Shown here piece after piece: positions 49,591-61,991 of a stretch of 64,000 nt of DNA. The position numbers and the translations under genes were made by a program. The stretch's first letter is position 1. The number at the start of each line of letters is the position of its first letter. Origin of the DNA: Patagioenas fasciata (lineage: Eukaryota > Chordata > Aves > Columbiformes > Columbidae); the NCBI RefSeq assembly GCF_037038585.1, contig NC_092520.1:120201001-120265000 (forward strand), read 5' to 3'. The notes under the pieces were generated by a model, which was not told the DNA's origin, made no database searches, and saw nothing but the letters and a program-made list of their open reading frames with translations.

Positions 49591-52500
49591 CTATTTTATG
49601 CAAATGAAAACAAACACGTCAAAAGTCGTGCCAGCCTCAAGCAGCTTCAGTCTCAACAGAACTTTGTGATGGAGCCTCCCAGTCTCAGCCCTCTCCTGCC
49701 GCTCCAGCTGAGTGGCATGGGGAGATGCGGCCATTTCATCACTGCCATACGCAATCATAAATAGCTCTCCCTGGAGGAGAAGGAGGACCCAAGGAAGGAC
49801 CCATGCCATGGAGGCACAGCCCTGGGGTGCTGGATCAGGGGATGCCTGAGCCCACTGACCCCCTTGCCGTTATGCACAGGGAGATCCCAGTCCCCTGCAT
49901 TGCCCATCCCCACCACATCCCTGGCACTGGCATGTCGCCGACCCCTGCAGGGCACAAGGTCAGCTCATGGGGCCAGCAAAAGCTGTTACTGTTTTTACCC
50001 CCGGTTAGCCCTCCACTCTCCAGGAACTGCATCAGCTGGCTGGGGAACTGCAGGAGCAGCATGGGTTTGCCTGGGGACACTCCTTCAAGTCAGCCTGAAG
50101 GAACTCTTTAATCCTTACATGCCAAACAGCTTCTAATTTCCACAGTTTATGTAATTTATTCCCAGAACAACAGACAAACTCTAACGTCATTCGAGGATAA
50201 CAAACTCCAATTGCATTCAAAAATCTCAGATCACTGAGAAAAGCATACTGCAGTACAGAAAACACAGTTCTTCATTCCTGCTCTCTCTTTTGTACAAATT
50301 AGTCCTCCCGTGTAGTATGCAAATAACAGCAATGTGTAGTGAGCCTCATTCCATATCTTTTGGGTCAGATTTGTTTTTAGTTTGAACTCTTTTTTTATTG
50401 CATCATTTTATCCATGGCTCAGACCTAGGAAGCTGCCCACAGCACAACTATAGCTTGCATTTTTAAGTCCATTTGATTTTCATTTAAAGATACTTAGGAG
50501 AATCCCCTTCCCATTAATGCCTTTGCTTACCTAAAGAATAGACACGTAAGTTTATCCATAAGCATGGTTCACCTGCAGCAAGCAGCGAGCACCCCTTAAG
50601 ACAGCAAGTTTGCTCACACTCAGAGCTTATTCAAGTTTCAGTCTCTGATGAAATCGCCAAGTGTTCCAGCTACAACACGGCACATCGCCCCACTAGGAAC
50701 CGTACCCTGCCGCATGCATCCTGCCAGCAGACAGGAACCACTTACACTCCAACAACCTGAACTTAATGTGAGCCAGTCACTTTGAGACAAAAAAACTTAA
50801 AAATCCATGTTTATTTACTACCAGTCCCCAGGGAAATAAATCAGTAAATACAGAACCTTGAAGCATCCCTCTGAACAGCTTGCCTTGCAGAATGCTTGTA
50901 ACATATGTGTTAGGCTTAACTAACAGAACAGAATTTATACAAAGAAAGACAAAGGACCTCAAACTGGTTTTACCTGCACAAGGTTTACACTAATGGGATC
51001 TCGATGACACCCATAAAATGGGCCTGGAAGTTTAAATGACCTGAGACCTGGCTAAGGGTGAGCTGCTGGTGGCCATATAGCCACTCACAGACATGGGGAC
51101 CCTCAGTCCTGCACCTCTTTGCTTTACAGCTTGTGTGTTTGTGCTGGAAAATGAAAGAATGACAAAGCCTCTCAGGAAAGCGGAGTGAGGCTGGGCAGTT
51201 GCAGCATTCCCAGGAATGCCAAAGCACATGCAAAGCACATGCAAATCCCCAGCCACGCAGGGTCCTCGCAGCACAAGGGCTGCTGGCACTGCTGTGACCC
51301 TTAACAAGCTCAACACTGGAGAGCCCAAGGCCACCAAGTAGGCAGGTAAAGGCATTGCCGCAAACCTTGCTCATTTTTTAGGCCATCCCATCTCTCAGTG
51401 GTCAAAAGACCAAATTAATTCTGTTTCCTATGGTGTGACCACAACCTCTAGTGAGCAAATAAGGCAGACAATATCACAGACATGTTTGATTATAAAAAAA
51501 ATACAGTTAATCCAGCAGATGCAAACTGATTACAGAAACATTGGACATCCTTGCATGCCAGACCACTAAAGACAAAATGCAGTGTACTTTTGTCAATCAC
51601 AATCAAAGGGATTCACCACGTAAAGGTGAATATTGACAAGCAGCAGCTTAGCAAATACAAACAAGAGAAACAGAAATTACAGAGGTTCTTCATATGCAAC
51701 GATCGTAACTAATGCTTTGGTAAAAATCCTAGAATACTATTTTAAAATGTTCTCATTTATTTTAGCTTCTTTTTTTTTTGTAAGAAAGAGATATGCATCA
51801 TGCTGTTTGCCTGTTTCACATATCAATGCAGGAACCCATTCTCATTTTCCAATGCACCTAACAAAGAAGCAGAGAGATCAGACTTCATTTCATTTCTGTA
51901 AGTTCCATGAGAAGCGGTGACTAGACAAGGGGAGCGTGATCTAAATTAGTGCCTCATTAAGTAAAGATGTGAGGTCAGCAGTCATCTATTCCCCCTGGCC
52001 CGCTGACTGGGCCAGTCAGCATGCATGTAGCCCAGGAGCAGCCTCAGCAAAACCAGCCCACCTCCTCTCTGCTAATTAAGAGATACGGAGGAGACTTGTG
52101 GGGTGATTAGGAAAGATCCTGGGAGAAAAGGATCGCAGAAGTAACATGTAGGTGTTGCAATGGGAACAAGGGACGCCAAATGCGGATTATTGCAAAGGTA
52201 CAGTGCTGGGGGCACAGGATACAAAGCTTCACTAGCTTCTCTGCTCTTGAAAAAGCTTGTTATTTTTAGTGCTTATGGCTGAATTCAAAGCCAATTGAAC
52301 TCAGAGGGAAGATTTCTGTTGAACTATTTTTGTGGGGATGGGACAAAATATACTTAGTTCTCTTAAGTGCTCCTCTAAATCTAAGAAGAGTAATTGATGC
52401 TGCTTCCTTCTATCTCAGCTATCTTTCACAAGAATAGTATACACACCTCAAATACTGAAATACTTCTATAAATCTCCAGAAGAAAAGCTAACTAATAGAT

Positions 52501-53358
52501 GAAAAAGATGGAGAAACAACTAGGACGAAGACTCACAAAAAGTCTGTATTTCATCTGCAAACCTGCAATCCAATTTAGATTTGGCTGATCCCCTCATCTG
52601 AAAAGGAATTCACCTGATGCTGAATTTCAAAGAAATGTCAGTATCATGTGAAGTTGCATTTGTAGATGAATTACTGTTTGTCATTGATGCAAATCAAATA
52701 ATACGTTTTCTTTTCAGAGAAGTCAGCATTTAATTCATATTTTTGTGATTGCTGGTGAAATAGCAACTTAAGTTTTGGAGTAAGTGCTGAGATTGTCTTA
52801 TATGACATGAGACCATTAAACTGTCCTTGCAAAGTCACGTGCATGTGTTATATACTATAGCCCTATGAGTAGTAGAGAAAACAGGTGATATCCTAAATTA
52901 TTTCCACACAGCTAAAGATCAGGTTTTATCAACATATTAGCAGGTACGCACATTATTGCCTCTCTGCAACCAAAAATGTTTTCATAGCAGACACTTCCAG
53001 TTATGTTATCCATAAACCTAGAAAAGAACCTCAGGAAAATGCTAAGAAAATTTGAAGATAATTACATCTAAAGCCCATTATTGAACATAAAATAAGCCAA
53101 CCAGGAATACTTCTCATCACATTTATTTAATATTACAATTCCAGGGTGACTGAAAAAATCAGAAGCCACAGAAAAGGCCCATCAGTGTAAAATGTAATAA
53201 CTCTCTTTAGAGTCTCAGCCACCTCTTCCAAGAACTTTATCATTTACCATTTTAAACATCACCGTCTTTTTTGGCATCTAGCAAAAATCATGACAGGTAC
53301 TATTCATAGCTTAGATTTAATAAGAGGAAAACGTATGGTAGATATTTCATGATTTCCC

Positions 53359-53391
53359 AAAAAAAAAATTTTTTTTTTTTTTTTTTAAAAA
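53359..53391. repeat. A10-T18-A5 palindromic homopolymer tract
   Basis: Ten A, eighteen T and five A in a row. It can fold on itself and is prone to length variation and sequencing error. In intron 1. Confidence 0.9.
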
Positions 53392-54861
53392 GAGAAACTG
53401 GAAAAATAACTGAGGAGTGTTTTGCAACTAAAAGTTGTATTTTTTTCTCTTTCTCTCTTAAAAGTACAGTTTCCCATAGACTGCTTTAACAGGATTGAAA
53501 TTACATCAGAACATCAGACAAATTAACAGTTTGTGGAAAAGACAGTAGAGAACATACTTGCACACTTTTGGATACTGTCAGCTGGCCAGACACAAACGAT
53601 CTACTTTTCTTAGTTTCTTACCATGCCTTTCTTACAGATTCTCGAGATACGAAAATGATGATATTTTGCGAATTTGTGCAATGAAGATTCAGCTCTTCAT
53701 TAGGATAGGGGAGAGGACTGTCTGAAAATAATGAAACTTTAATGATCTTGGCAGATCCTTAAAAAATAATTATTTAGCAAAAGCAGTATTTTACTACCTT
53801 CTGGGAATGAGCAATTTTTGAGCAGTACAAAGCAAGCCTGTTTTTCATAGGGCAACATCTTAACATCTCACTCCCTTGCACCTTAATGCCCCTTTCAATA
53901 CCATGAATGTCTCCTGGTCATTAAACACCCCCCCAGTGCTCTCAGCTCTCCAAGTCACCAACCTGCAGCTTCACTGAGAGGCAACGTGTGCCAGGGCTGA
54001 CCCTGCACCAAGCACGTGCTGGGTGCCCTGCAGGTACACACCTGCTATTTGACCAGCCAGCAAGGCCAGGTGAAACAGAAATGCTGAAGCTGTAGCTTTC
54101 TGTTCAGCAGAGGGACCGAGTGATGTCTGCCTGCCTCCTCCACACAGTTCTAGCTACCCACTTAGTTTCCCAATTATTAAATTGCCTAATGGGTTCAAAA
54201 AGCTATCTGGAGACATGGAGAAGGAAAGGAAAACAGAATTTTCTTTTTTTAAATGGCTAAGCATGACCACATAAACATATGATAACACTTACAACATTAG
54301 TCTTAAAAATAGGAGGAAGAACTCACTAGCATCTGCAAGTACTTGGAAAGGGATAAACCAGCAGAACTAACTGCTTAGGCTTGAAGAGACCAACTTGAAA
54401 GAAATGCCACAGCCTGAAGGAGAAGTATGTTTAGCCTAAATAGCAGGATTATGGTCTTAGTGATAAGGGCTGTGAGCTAGTGGAAATGCTTGTGAAACTA
54501 CAGACATGCCATGGACTGAATTCTTACAGTGTACAGAGAGGTCTTGCATTGGCTACATTTAATTGGGATCTTCTATTTTCCATGTTTCTACTGTTACAAA
54601 TATTATTAGCAGATGGCAACTAAACTGTGGTTACACCAACAACATGCGTCCCCATTGTTTTTGGCTCTCAGACAGATTTCTGAAATTGAATATCTAAAAT
54701 GCAAACACAGAGGGACTGAGCATCACCAGCATGTCCCTAGAGACGTCCCCATGGACAGTCCGGGGCTTGCAAAAAAGATTCAGGATGCAGTAATGTTGGC
54801 CAGCATGGGGCCAACCATGTGCTGCCTCCTCTTATGGAGAACTCAGTGCAGGCAGTCACCC

Positions 54862-55275
54862 ATCATAGAATCATTTTGGTTGGAAGAGACCTTTAAGATC
54901 ATCAAGTCCAACCATAACCTAACTCTGGCACTAAACCACGACCCTAAGAACTTCATTTTAAACACCTCCAAGGATGGTGGCTCAACCACTTCCCTGGGCA
55001 GCCTGTTCCAATGCTTCACAACTCTCCCTGTGAAGAAATTTTTCCTAATATCCAATCTAAACCTCCCCTGGCACAACTTGAGGCCATTTCCTCTCATCCT
55101 ATCACTTGCTAGTTGGGAGAAGAGACCAAACCCCTCCATGCTACAACCTCCTTCCAGGCAGTTGCAGAGAGCAATAAGGTCTCCCCTCAGCCTCCTTTTC
55201 TCCAGGCTGAACAGCCCCAGTTCCCTCAGCCGCTCTTCATCACACTTGTGCTCCAGACTCTTCATGCTGACCCTT
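54862..55275 (-). mobile_element. CR1 LINE 3' fragment (ACCATAACCTAACTC subfamily)
   Basis: It begins CATAGAATCATTTTGGTTGG and shows the CACTAAACCACGACCC and CAATAAGGTCTCCCCTCAGC blocks of a distinct CR1 subfamily. A 281-codon open frame on the plus strand (54613-55458) runs antisense through this element and is not a gene. The homology may run a little further right, into GGGCTGCAACTGTGTGGG. Confidence 0.9.
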
Positions 55276-55590
55276 GCAGGGCTGCAACTGTGTGGGGTCT
55301 CCGAGGGCCAGAAAGTGCAAGATGCTGGGCAGTGCCACAGCACCTGCCGAGTCTGGCAGGACAGAACCCTATGTACACTGATTTCCTCCCTGTGGGACGC
55401 TCACAGAATTGCTGTTGTGGACATCAGTCTGAAGGGAGCAGAATCTGAATTATTTTGAATTTCCACTCACCCATTGCCAGAAGATCACCCACCTTCCACT
55501 TTGGTTTTGTCAGCCTGACTCCATGGGCTTTGCATTCATGAAACCACAACTGATTTCAGTGCAATCCTTCACATAAAACAAATGGGAGGA

Positions 55591-55650
55591 ATCAGCCTCT
55601 TGTCTCAGCTACCAACACTAATCAGCCTCTTGTCTCAGCTACCAACACTC
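55591..55650. repeat. 30-bp tandem duplication
   Basis: Two adjacent 30-base units beginning ATCAGCCTCTTGTCTCAGCT are identical except for their last base (A or C). In intron 1. Confidence 0.97.
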
Positions 55651-58246
55651 TTCATGGTTATATTTGACTTCCAATTACTCTCTAGCTCTGTTATAAATGT
55701 TTACTTTCAAGAAAATTGTAAACTGTCTTGAAATACTTCCGTATTATACCTTAACTCATTAAAGCATTATACAACTCAAGCTGAATTCAAGCAAGCTTGA
55801 GAAAGCTGTGACTCGTGCTGGACCATTTCTGCAGAAGTAGACTCATAAAACTGTCACACCAACAACGGTGGGGAGGCTTTGCATTCTCTTCTTGTTTCAT
55901 CTATACCATTGAATTTTAATTCAATGATTTTTCTTTAAATAACTTCTACCAGCTATGCCTACAGTCCTTCTCTACTGCTTATTGATGTGGATAACTCTCG
56001 ATAGTCACTCCACATTTATGTTAAACATTAATCACGTAGTTTTGCTGAGATTTCTGAAGTAGCGTAGGAGACTGAGATACATAATTCCTGTTTATTTTAT
56101 CAGGCATTGTGCATCAAAATCCCCCAGGGTAGCTTTGGCTATGTCAGCAAAAACTGCATTTATTATTTATGTAATTATGATTTATATTTATATTATATGG
56201 AATTACTACGGAGAATCATCAATAAATCTCTGCCTTCATCTGTAATGTCCTACTGTATTTTGCTTTTTAATTTGTGCTCATTTGACCAACAACTTTTATC
56301 TAGCACATTGCAAAATGCACTGCAACATAACAGTGCAGTCCAAGCATGGATGAAGCTAATAAAGAAGAACCTGGTAGCAACAGCAAGTATTAGCAGTATT
56401 AGATTCTTGCAGTTAATATACTAGCCTACATGTAAACTGTACCACTCTACCCTGAAGAGTTAGTCCCAAAGCACTTAGCAAATTACACTCTGAAACTGCT
56501 TCTACCTTTGAAACAGAAACGCTGGAGCATCCTCTGTCTTTTGAGCCAGGTCAAAATTCAGCCCTAAGGCAGTGTGTGAATGGTGCAGTGAATTGGAGCT
56601 GCTTATCTCTGCAGGCCTAGACTAAAATTACTAGATCAGAAATGGGAGGGGAAGGGAGGAGGTTACATGATGATCTCATTTTAGTGCACAGAAGCTTTTT
56701 GAGTTACTCGCAGAAAACAAGTGTCCTAGTTTCCCGTAACTGTCCTGTTCTGATTATCTGCCAGGTTACAGGTCACACCGATTCCTACCTGGGACTTAAG
56801 ATTCATTCAGTGTTTGCTTCGGAGTCGAAAGTGCGAGTTAAATCCCCTCTTTCTTTCGCAGCCTCGCCTATCTGTTCTTCTGTTAGAGGAGTAACACAGC
56901 TAAAAGACCCCACACCAAACAGGTCATTCTCAACTATTGCAATGTTCTGCCTTCTGCAGGGATGATGGACAATCAGGAAGGACTTAAGGTTGTAGTCCTC
57001 AAGATTTTCTCAATGTAGTAATACTTTGTCAAATTACAATCATGTCAAGACAAGTTTAAAACCAGTTTCACACTACTTAAGCCCTCTTCATTTCTATCAC
57101 AAACTCCAGGGAGAGTTTTTCTTTAGACCACAGTGAAAGCAGGACCAAGCTTTTCCATGGTGAACAAATCCGCAAGGAGCTCTTTGCACCCTTTGTACAG
57201 TGCAGTCCTACAACCACTCATACAAGCCCCTGTGGCCATAGGACACACTGGAGACAGAGCTAAGTTCTGCTTACAGCACAGACAGCCATCACTCCAAGTC
57301 TGGTCTTTCTCCTAGTTCCAATCTGGCAAAAATCCCCTTGGTTGAAATCAGAACCTGATTTGCATCTCTGTTGTATATCTTCTTATAGCAAGGAATTGAT
57401 GGGTGTGCTTGTGAATCAGCACGTTGGAAGGATTCTTTTTTTTCTGGTGAAATAATAAATAATTGCTCTCCTCCACAAAGAATCAACCTACGTTCCCAAA
57501 GCACTTGCGAAATGCTTTTTCTAGACTTCATTGCATAGCCCAATTTTGGAAAGCGTTTAAGATCTATGGCTTTAGGAAAAAATATATAAATAGGGGTTTT
57601 CTGGTTTTATTTTGGTTTGTTTTTTTTTTTCTAAGACATATAGTAGGGGTATTTCTTCAATACAGTTTTCAGAATGTCACTATCAGGAAAGCATCCAACG
57701 CAAAAATAAGGAAACAGGATTGCTTGTTATATGCTTCAGGGCAACACAATTTCTAATTATTCTAGCAAGTTTCAAACTCAGTCATCCCTCTGAGCAGTCA
57801 CGATCTTAGCTTACTCACTAGGCAAGCCTGTACCAGCTAGCAGCATGTACCCAGTCCTGCTGTTGCAGTCTTGCCATACTGCCTGTAGCCTGCACCTGCC
57901 AGGTGAGAGGGAGGGTACAAGCCCCCCTGATCACAGCCACGAGGACAGGGAGCACCAAAGTCCCTGACTCTGCTATGCTCAGGCCAGAGCACTCAGCATC
58001 TGGCCTGGTCTGAGCTCCCCGTGCCTCACATGCCTTCCTGCAATAGCATCACAGGCATAAAGAACCGATATGAGACAATTAATCTGAGCAGGAAAGCAAA
58101 TCACTCTCTTCCTCCTGACACCAGCACGTTAAGACAAAATGCAAAGCCCACTTGCTTTGCTCGGTTGCTCTGCGCCACGCGGAGCCAATGTTTTTAATTT
58201 CCTTAAAAAACCCACAGCAAAAATTCAAACGCAATTGGCAACTCAC

Positions 58247-58332
58247 CCAAAGTGGCTGGCTAAACTCATGGAAACACAGAAGAGGAAGAAGTTTTTGATC
58301 ATGATAAAGCCAGAGAGCATCCCATTGTCCAT
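58247..58332 (-). CDS. GABRA5: GABRA5 coding exon 1: start codon and signal peptide
   Basis: Reading down from 58332 the exon encodes [14 protein letters not shown] then a hydrophobic stretch ([11 protein letters not shown]) and SHF, 28 codons plus two bases of a split glycine codon (GG|C). The start with MDNGM is the same as in mammalian alpha-5 and is not shared by alpha-1, -2 or -3, so it helps fix the subunit. The ATG has a strong context, with G at -3 and G at +4, and there is no upstream ATG in the 67 bases of this exon that precede it. The donor is TTTGG|GTGAGT at 58246. The hydrophobic core at residues 9-25 is a cleavable signal peptide that sends the subunit into the endoplasmic reticulum. 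Confidence is high because the next exon continues with FSQTP in the right phase. Confidence 0.95.
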
Positions 58333-58399
58333 TCCAGAGGAGAGGAGGAACGCAGGTGGTTGCTTTGGTAAACGTGCGGCTGCTCACTTTGCTCTTACG
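58333..58399 (-). other. GABRA5: 5' UTR part of GABRA5 coding exon 1
   Basis: The minus strand upstream of the ATG runs back to a splice acceptor, TTGTTGCAG|CG, with the AG at 58401-58400. It is preceded by an unusually long T tract (A run on the plus strand at about 58412-58431). This implies at least one further untranslated exon upstream. The 67 bases contain no ATG. The acceptor is inferred from its pyrimidine tract and CAG; a transcript would confirm it. Confidence 0.7.
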
Positions 58400-59732
58400 C
58401 TGCAACAATTTAAAAAAAAAAAAAAAAAAAATTATTACATGGACGAACAGCAGGATAGCAGAGTTCAGCTAACGCTGCACCTTGTGCTGTGTTTTTTACA
58501 AACTTATCTAGGCTTATGTAAACATCAGCTGTTTATGTAAAATTATATATCTTCAAGGACATGTTTTACCTTCTGCTGACAGCAAACTGCAAAACGGGAA
58601 AAATTCTTAGTGGCCCAGTTTTTCCTTATATTCATCTGTCATACAAGTAACTAAAGATACAGTCACTGTTTTCCAAATGCCAACTTCGACCCTTTTACCT
58701 ATTTCAACAACTTCCACATGCCTGCAAGCCCAGGGCTGTGTGCAGCCTCCGCATCCCTTCCTTCCATTGCAATTTTTTTCCCATTAAATACCCGGCTTCC
58801 CTTTCCAAAATCCCAGTCGAAATGCCAAGAAACACCTACTGCTTCTTGGAATTCAGGCTGCTGATGCACAGCTTAGCAAAAAGAGGGTGGGATGGCGGGG
58901 GGGTGGGTAAAAAGTGACCTTCCTCGCAAAGGCACATAAAACTCACGCTAGCACGAAGAATGACAGCATGTGTAGCTGCTCCAGTGACTGACGCTTTTCG
59001 GATACCTGCCTCAGCGACCAGATGACCAATTTCAGCACTGGGCACTAATATTATGCATTGAGCACTAATATTATGCTCTGAGCACTATTAAAAAAAACCC
59101 AAACACGCACATGCAAAACAAGTAAACAAACAAAAATCACAAACCCAAAAACCCCAAAACCAACGCAAAAACATAAACAACTTCCAAAAACACATCCAGA
59201 GGGGAGCTGCCTGGATTTTCCACCTGAACCCTGTGCCCCCCACACTACACCGCTCAGCAACTTACTCTCCCCACCCCGCCGGCGCAGCGAGGCGAAAAGC
59301 CCAAACCAAAAGCCGCCCCCCGGGGGTCCCCCCGCTCGCCCTGCGCTGCCCCGCGCCGGGTCCCGCTCGCTCCGCACCGGGCTCTGCGGGGCTGCTGCTC
59401 CCTTCCGCATACGCGCAGCCCCCTCCTGCCCGCACCTGCCCGGCGACCGCCGCCCCTTCCCCTCCGCCGTCCGCGCACTGCGCTCCGCACCGCTCCGCAG
59501 AGGATGCCACCTGCTCGCCCGCGTCTCCTCCCTTCCTCCCCCCGCTCCCCTCCCAAACCCCTGCGGCGACCCCTGGTTTGCCCCCAGCCCGCCCGCTCGC
59601 CCGCCTGCCTGCTAAAGTTTCCCGCGGCCATGTGCGCGGCGCTGGGCGCAGAGGCAGCCGCCCGGGGGCTGCGGGTAGGGCTGCCCGCCGGACCTCCGCT
59701 TGCCCGGCCGGGCGCAGGAGCCCGGCGCTTAC
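58400..59732 (-). other. GABRA5: Putative 5' UTR intron of GABRA5 (1.3 kb)
   Basis: It would join the donor CTG|GTAAGC at 59732 to the acceptor TTGTTGCAG at 58400. It contains the long T tract before the acceptor, a small 20-bp tandem repeat at 59042-59090 and a C/A-rich stretch with no G-C balance at 59095-59190. The pairing of these two sites is an inference; other first exons may splice to the same acceptor. Confidence 0.5.
59042..59090. repeat. 20-bp tandem repeat, about 2.5 copies
   Basis: Units start GCACTAATATTATGC at 59042 and 59062, with a partial third copy GCACTATTA at 59082. It sits just left of the GABRA5 CpG island in the putative 5' UTR intron. Confidence 0.9.
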
Positions 59733-60125
59733 CAGCCGCCGGAGGGGGGACGAGGACGAGGGGGCGGTGTTTGTCCGAAACTTGCGGAGCGGCACCTGGA
59801 GCGGAGCGGGAGCGCCGGCGCTGCCTCCCCGCCGCTGGCAGGCGCGGCCTCGCCGCAGCGCCGCGCCCGCGCCGCCCCCGCGCCGAGCCCGCGGCCGGGA
59901 GCGCGGGTGGGTGCGAGGGGCCCGCCCGCCCCTCGGGGACCTCAGCGCGGAGTCCTCCGGGGAGGGCCGCGCCGGACCCCTCCAGAGCCCCGGGAGGGTC
60001 CCGCGGTGCCCCGGGATCCAGGGAGCAGCCGCCGGACCATTCCCGAGGCAGGGTCCTGGCAAACCCGACCGGCACCGACCCTCGGCGGGGAGGGCCTCTG
60101 CTACAGCCCAGCCAGGCAGGTGTAG
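59260..60125. promoter_or_regulatory. GABRA5: CpG island at the 5' end of GABRA5 (likely promoter)
   Basis: The DNA changes abruptly from AT-rich to very GC-rich with dense CpG dinucleotides, then reverts at about 60125. It lies 0.9-1.8 kb upstream of the first coding exon and contains a good minus-strand splice donor, as expected for a TATA-less, CpG-type neuronal gene promoter with an untranslated first exon. Long open frames exist on both strands here, but they come from the lack of AT-rich stop codons and have proline, arginine and alanine-rich compositions without any domain. Transcription start positions cannot be read from the sequence. Confidence 0.75.
59733..60000 (-). other. GABRA5: Putative untranslated first exon of GABRA5 (3' end defined, start unknown)
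   Basis: On the minus strand the island carries GGCGGCTG|GTAAGCG, a close match to the donor consensus, with the exon end at 59733. No ATG occurs on the minus strand between the donor and about 60030, which suits a leader exon. The right limit given is only illustrative. Human GABRA5 is known to have several alternative untranslated first exons, so others may exist. Confidence 0.45.
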
Positions 60126-61544
60126 TGTAACCGTGGGACAGGGCCATCGTAACGGTATATAGGCCGTATATCAGGTATATAGTCTCCTTACGCTGCCATA
60201 GATAAGCATACATATATATGCATACCCATACATACATCGATCTGTACCTATATTGCCCTTCTGTAGGCAACGGACCTGATCTAAACCATTGTAACTCTTA
60301 AATGCTGAAGTGGGGATTTGTACCCTCAATATTAACTCTCTTTGTACATTTCCATTATTAGACATCCACAGTTTCTATCAGTATTAAAAATTTCAAGAGA
60401 GCTGCAATAACTTCGAGGTCTTCCAGTGACTGTGTGTAGTGATATTTCAGAAAAAGGTATGCACTTCTTCCCAGCCTCAGTATAGGGAGCATTACACTTG
60501 CTATATGTCCAGGTCACATATATTATACACTACTTGCAGGTGTTGAAGGATTGGTGCATTTTGAACTACCCAAAAGACGAAATGAGTGTTGTGTAGTCCC
60601 AGTTTTCGCAGAGTCCTTGTGTTTTCTCTGAGATGGATGCAACGTTTTGTAACATAGGTGTTACATGTGCTAAATACGATTTAAATATATTTTGCTGTTA
60701 CCATACTTGAAATAATACTCCAAACTCAGTCATTAAATTAACAGATCTGATAAGGTAATGTCTGTCTTTGAGGCAACATTATGGATCAATGAAGTATTTG
60801 TCTTTTTCCTATATCCAGAAAAAAAAAAGCCCTATGAAATTAATCCCTCCACTGAAATCAATAGTGATTCTGTAGCTCTTTGCTATAAAGGGTGCTGCTA
60901 TATGTGAGAGTAGCTCACGGTCTGCATGGTTTGAAGACTGGTCCTTATGAATTTAATTTTTCTTTTATCTTTTTCTTTTTTGTTATATGTGGTGCTTAGC
61001 TGTGTTCAGGTTTTCCAGCAATGATTTATGATCTTAACTGCAGAGCCAATGGCATACATTGTTACTTAGTGACTTCAATAAATATGAAGTTGTGAATGAA
61101 TGTTGCTATCAGAATAGCTTTCCCGGTGCTTAAAAATATCCAAGCAAAATAGTATGAAGCCCCAGTAGTTTCTCATTATAATGTTCTTGCCTAGGGGTGT
61201 TTAAATCAGATTTTTTACAGTGCTTTGATTTCTAGTATGAACTATTTATATCTCCGCATAGGTGATGTTGTAAAAATATGTGATCTTTAAATAATTTTAC
61301 AAAAGAGAGCTGTAGAAATGTTGGCCTAGACTTCCCGTGCGAGCGGGTGACAGCTCCGGAGAGCAGAACCCAGCCTCGATTCCTCTGACTCGCTGCATCT
61401 CCGCCAAGCCGTTGTGCTGCAGATCCACATTGCGAAAGCAGAGGAAGCAATTAAGACTCGGGGAAGCGAAAACAGCAAGAAAATGCTAAAGAAAAGCCTG
61501 AAGAAAAATTATTTTTTGTTTTAAAGAGCACCTGACTCGGCAAA

Positions 61545-61945
61545 CCGGCAAGCTGACAAATACCCCTCTCACGCGTGAAAAACGCCGCTCTGCGACCCCG
61601 AGGCGCCGGGCTCTCTCGCCGTGTCGCCGTGGTCCCGGGTGGGCGACCTGGGCGAAAAGGCCGCAGTTTTGCCTCGCCGCCACCAGGGGGCAGCGCAGCC
61701 CCACGCAAGGGCAGCGCGCGGCGCGGGCAGCGCGCGGCGGAGCGGGCGGTGGCGCCATCGGGCCGCGGCAGCTCCGGGGGTCGTGAGGCCGGTGACTGTG
61801 GGGGTGCCGGGCAGGAGCCGGGGGTGTGGGGTCATTTGCCCGGTAGAGCGGCCGAGGAAGCCGCCGCTTGCTGGGCGGCCGGGAAGGAAAAGCGTCTTGG
61901 GCTCCACTGGTGGCGGTGACACCCGCGGGGAAGTGCGTCTGGTGG
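61545..61945. promoter_or_regulatory. Second, unassigned CpG island
   Basis: About 400 bases are GC-rich and dense in CpG (for example the GCGCGGCGCGGGCAGCGCG stretch near 61711), set in AT-rich flanks. It lies 1.4 kb beyond the first island. It could be an alternative GABRA5 first exon, a promoter for a transcript running rightward, or an untranscribed island. I see no convincing donor on either strand and no protein-like frame. Confidence 0.6.
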
Positions 61946-61967
61946 CTCCTAACGGCAGCGGCTGGTT

Positions 61968-61991
61968 GTTTTTGTTTTGTTTTGTTTTGAT
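61968..61991. repeat. TTTTG simple repeat beside the second CpG island
   Basis: Four TTTTG-like units followed by GATTTTTTCTATAG, which looks like a plus-strand splice acceptor with a pyrimidine tract ending at about 62003. No exon can be supported after it. Confidence 0.75.

Larger units (their letters stand above)
49591..58246 (-). other. GABRA5: GABRA5 intron 1 (8.7 kb)
   Basis: A phase 2 intron between the signal-peptide exon and the mature N-terminus. It contains a CR1 tail at 54862-55275, a 30-bp tandem duplication at 55591-55650, and an A10-T18-A5 palindromic tract at 53359-53391. No other gene is visible. Confidence 0.88.

Noticed and set aside
54613..55458. 281-codon open frame on the plus strand
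   Set aside because: Most of it is the antisense of a CR1 tail; the translation has no protein-family resemblance.
59631..59676. Plus-strand ATG with a short frame (MCAALGAEAAARGLR) ending at a possible donor in the CpG island
   Set aside because: It matches no known GABA-A signal peptide, and the GTAGGG donor is ordinary in such GC-rich sequence.
59233..60270. Open frames of 309, 338 and 266 codons on both strands in the CpG island
   Set aside because: They overlap on opposite strands, are low-complexity P/R/A/G-rich and show no domain. GC-rich DNA lacks stop codons by composition, and the region behaves as a promoter island.
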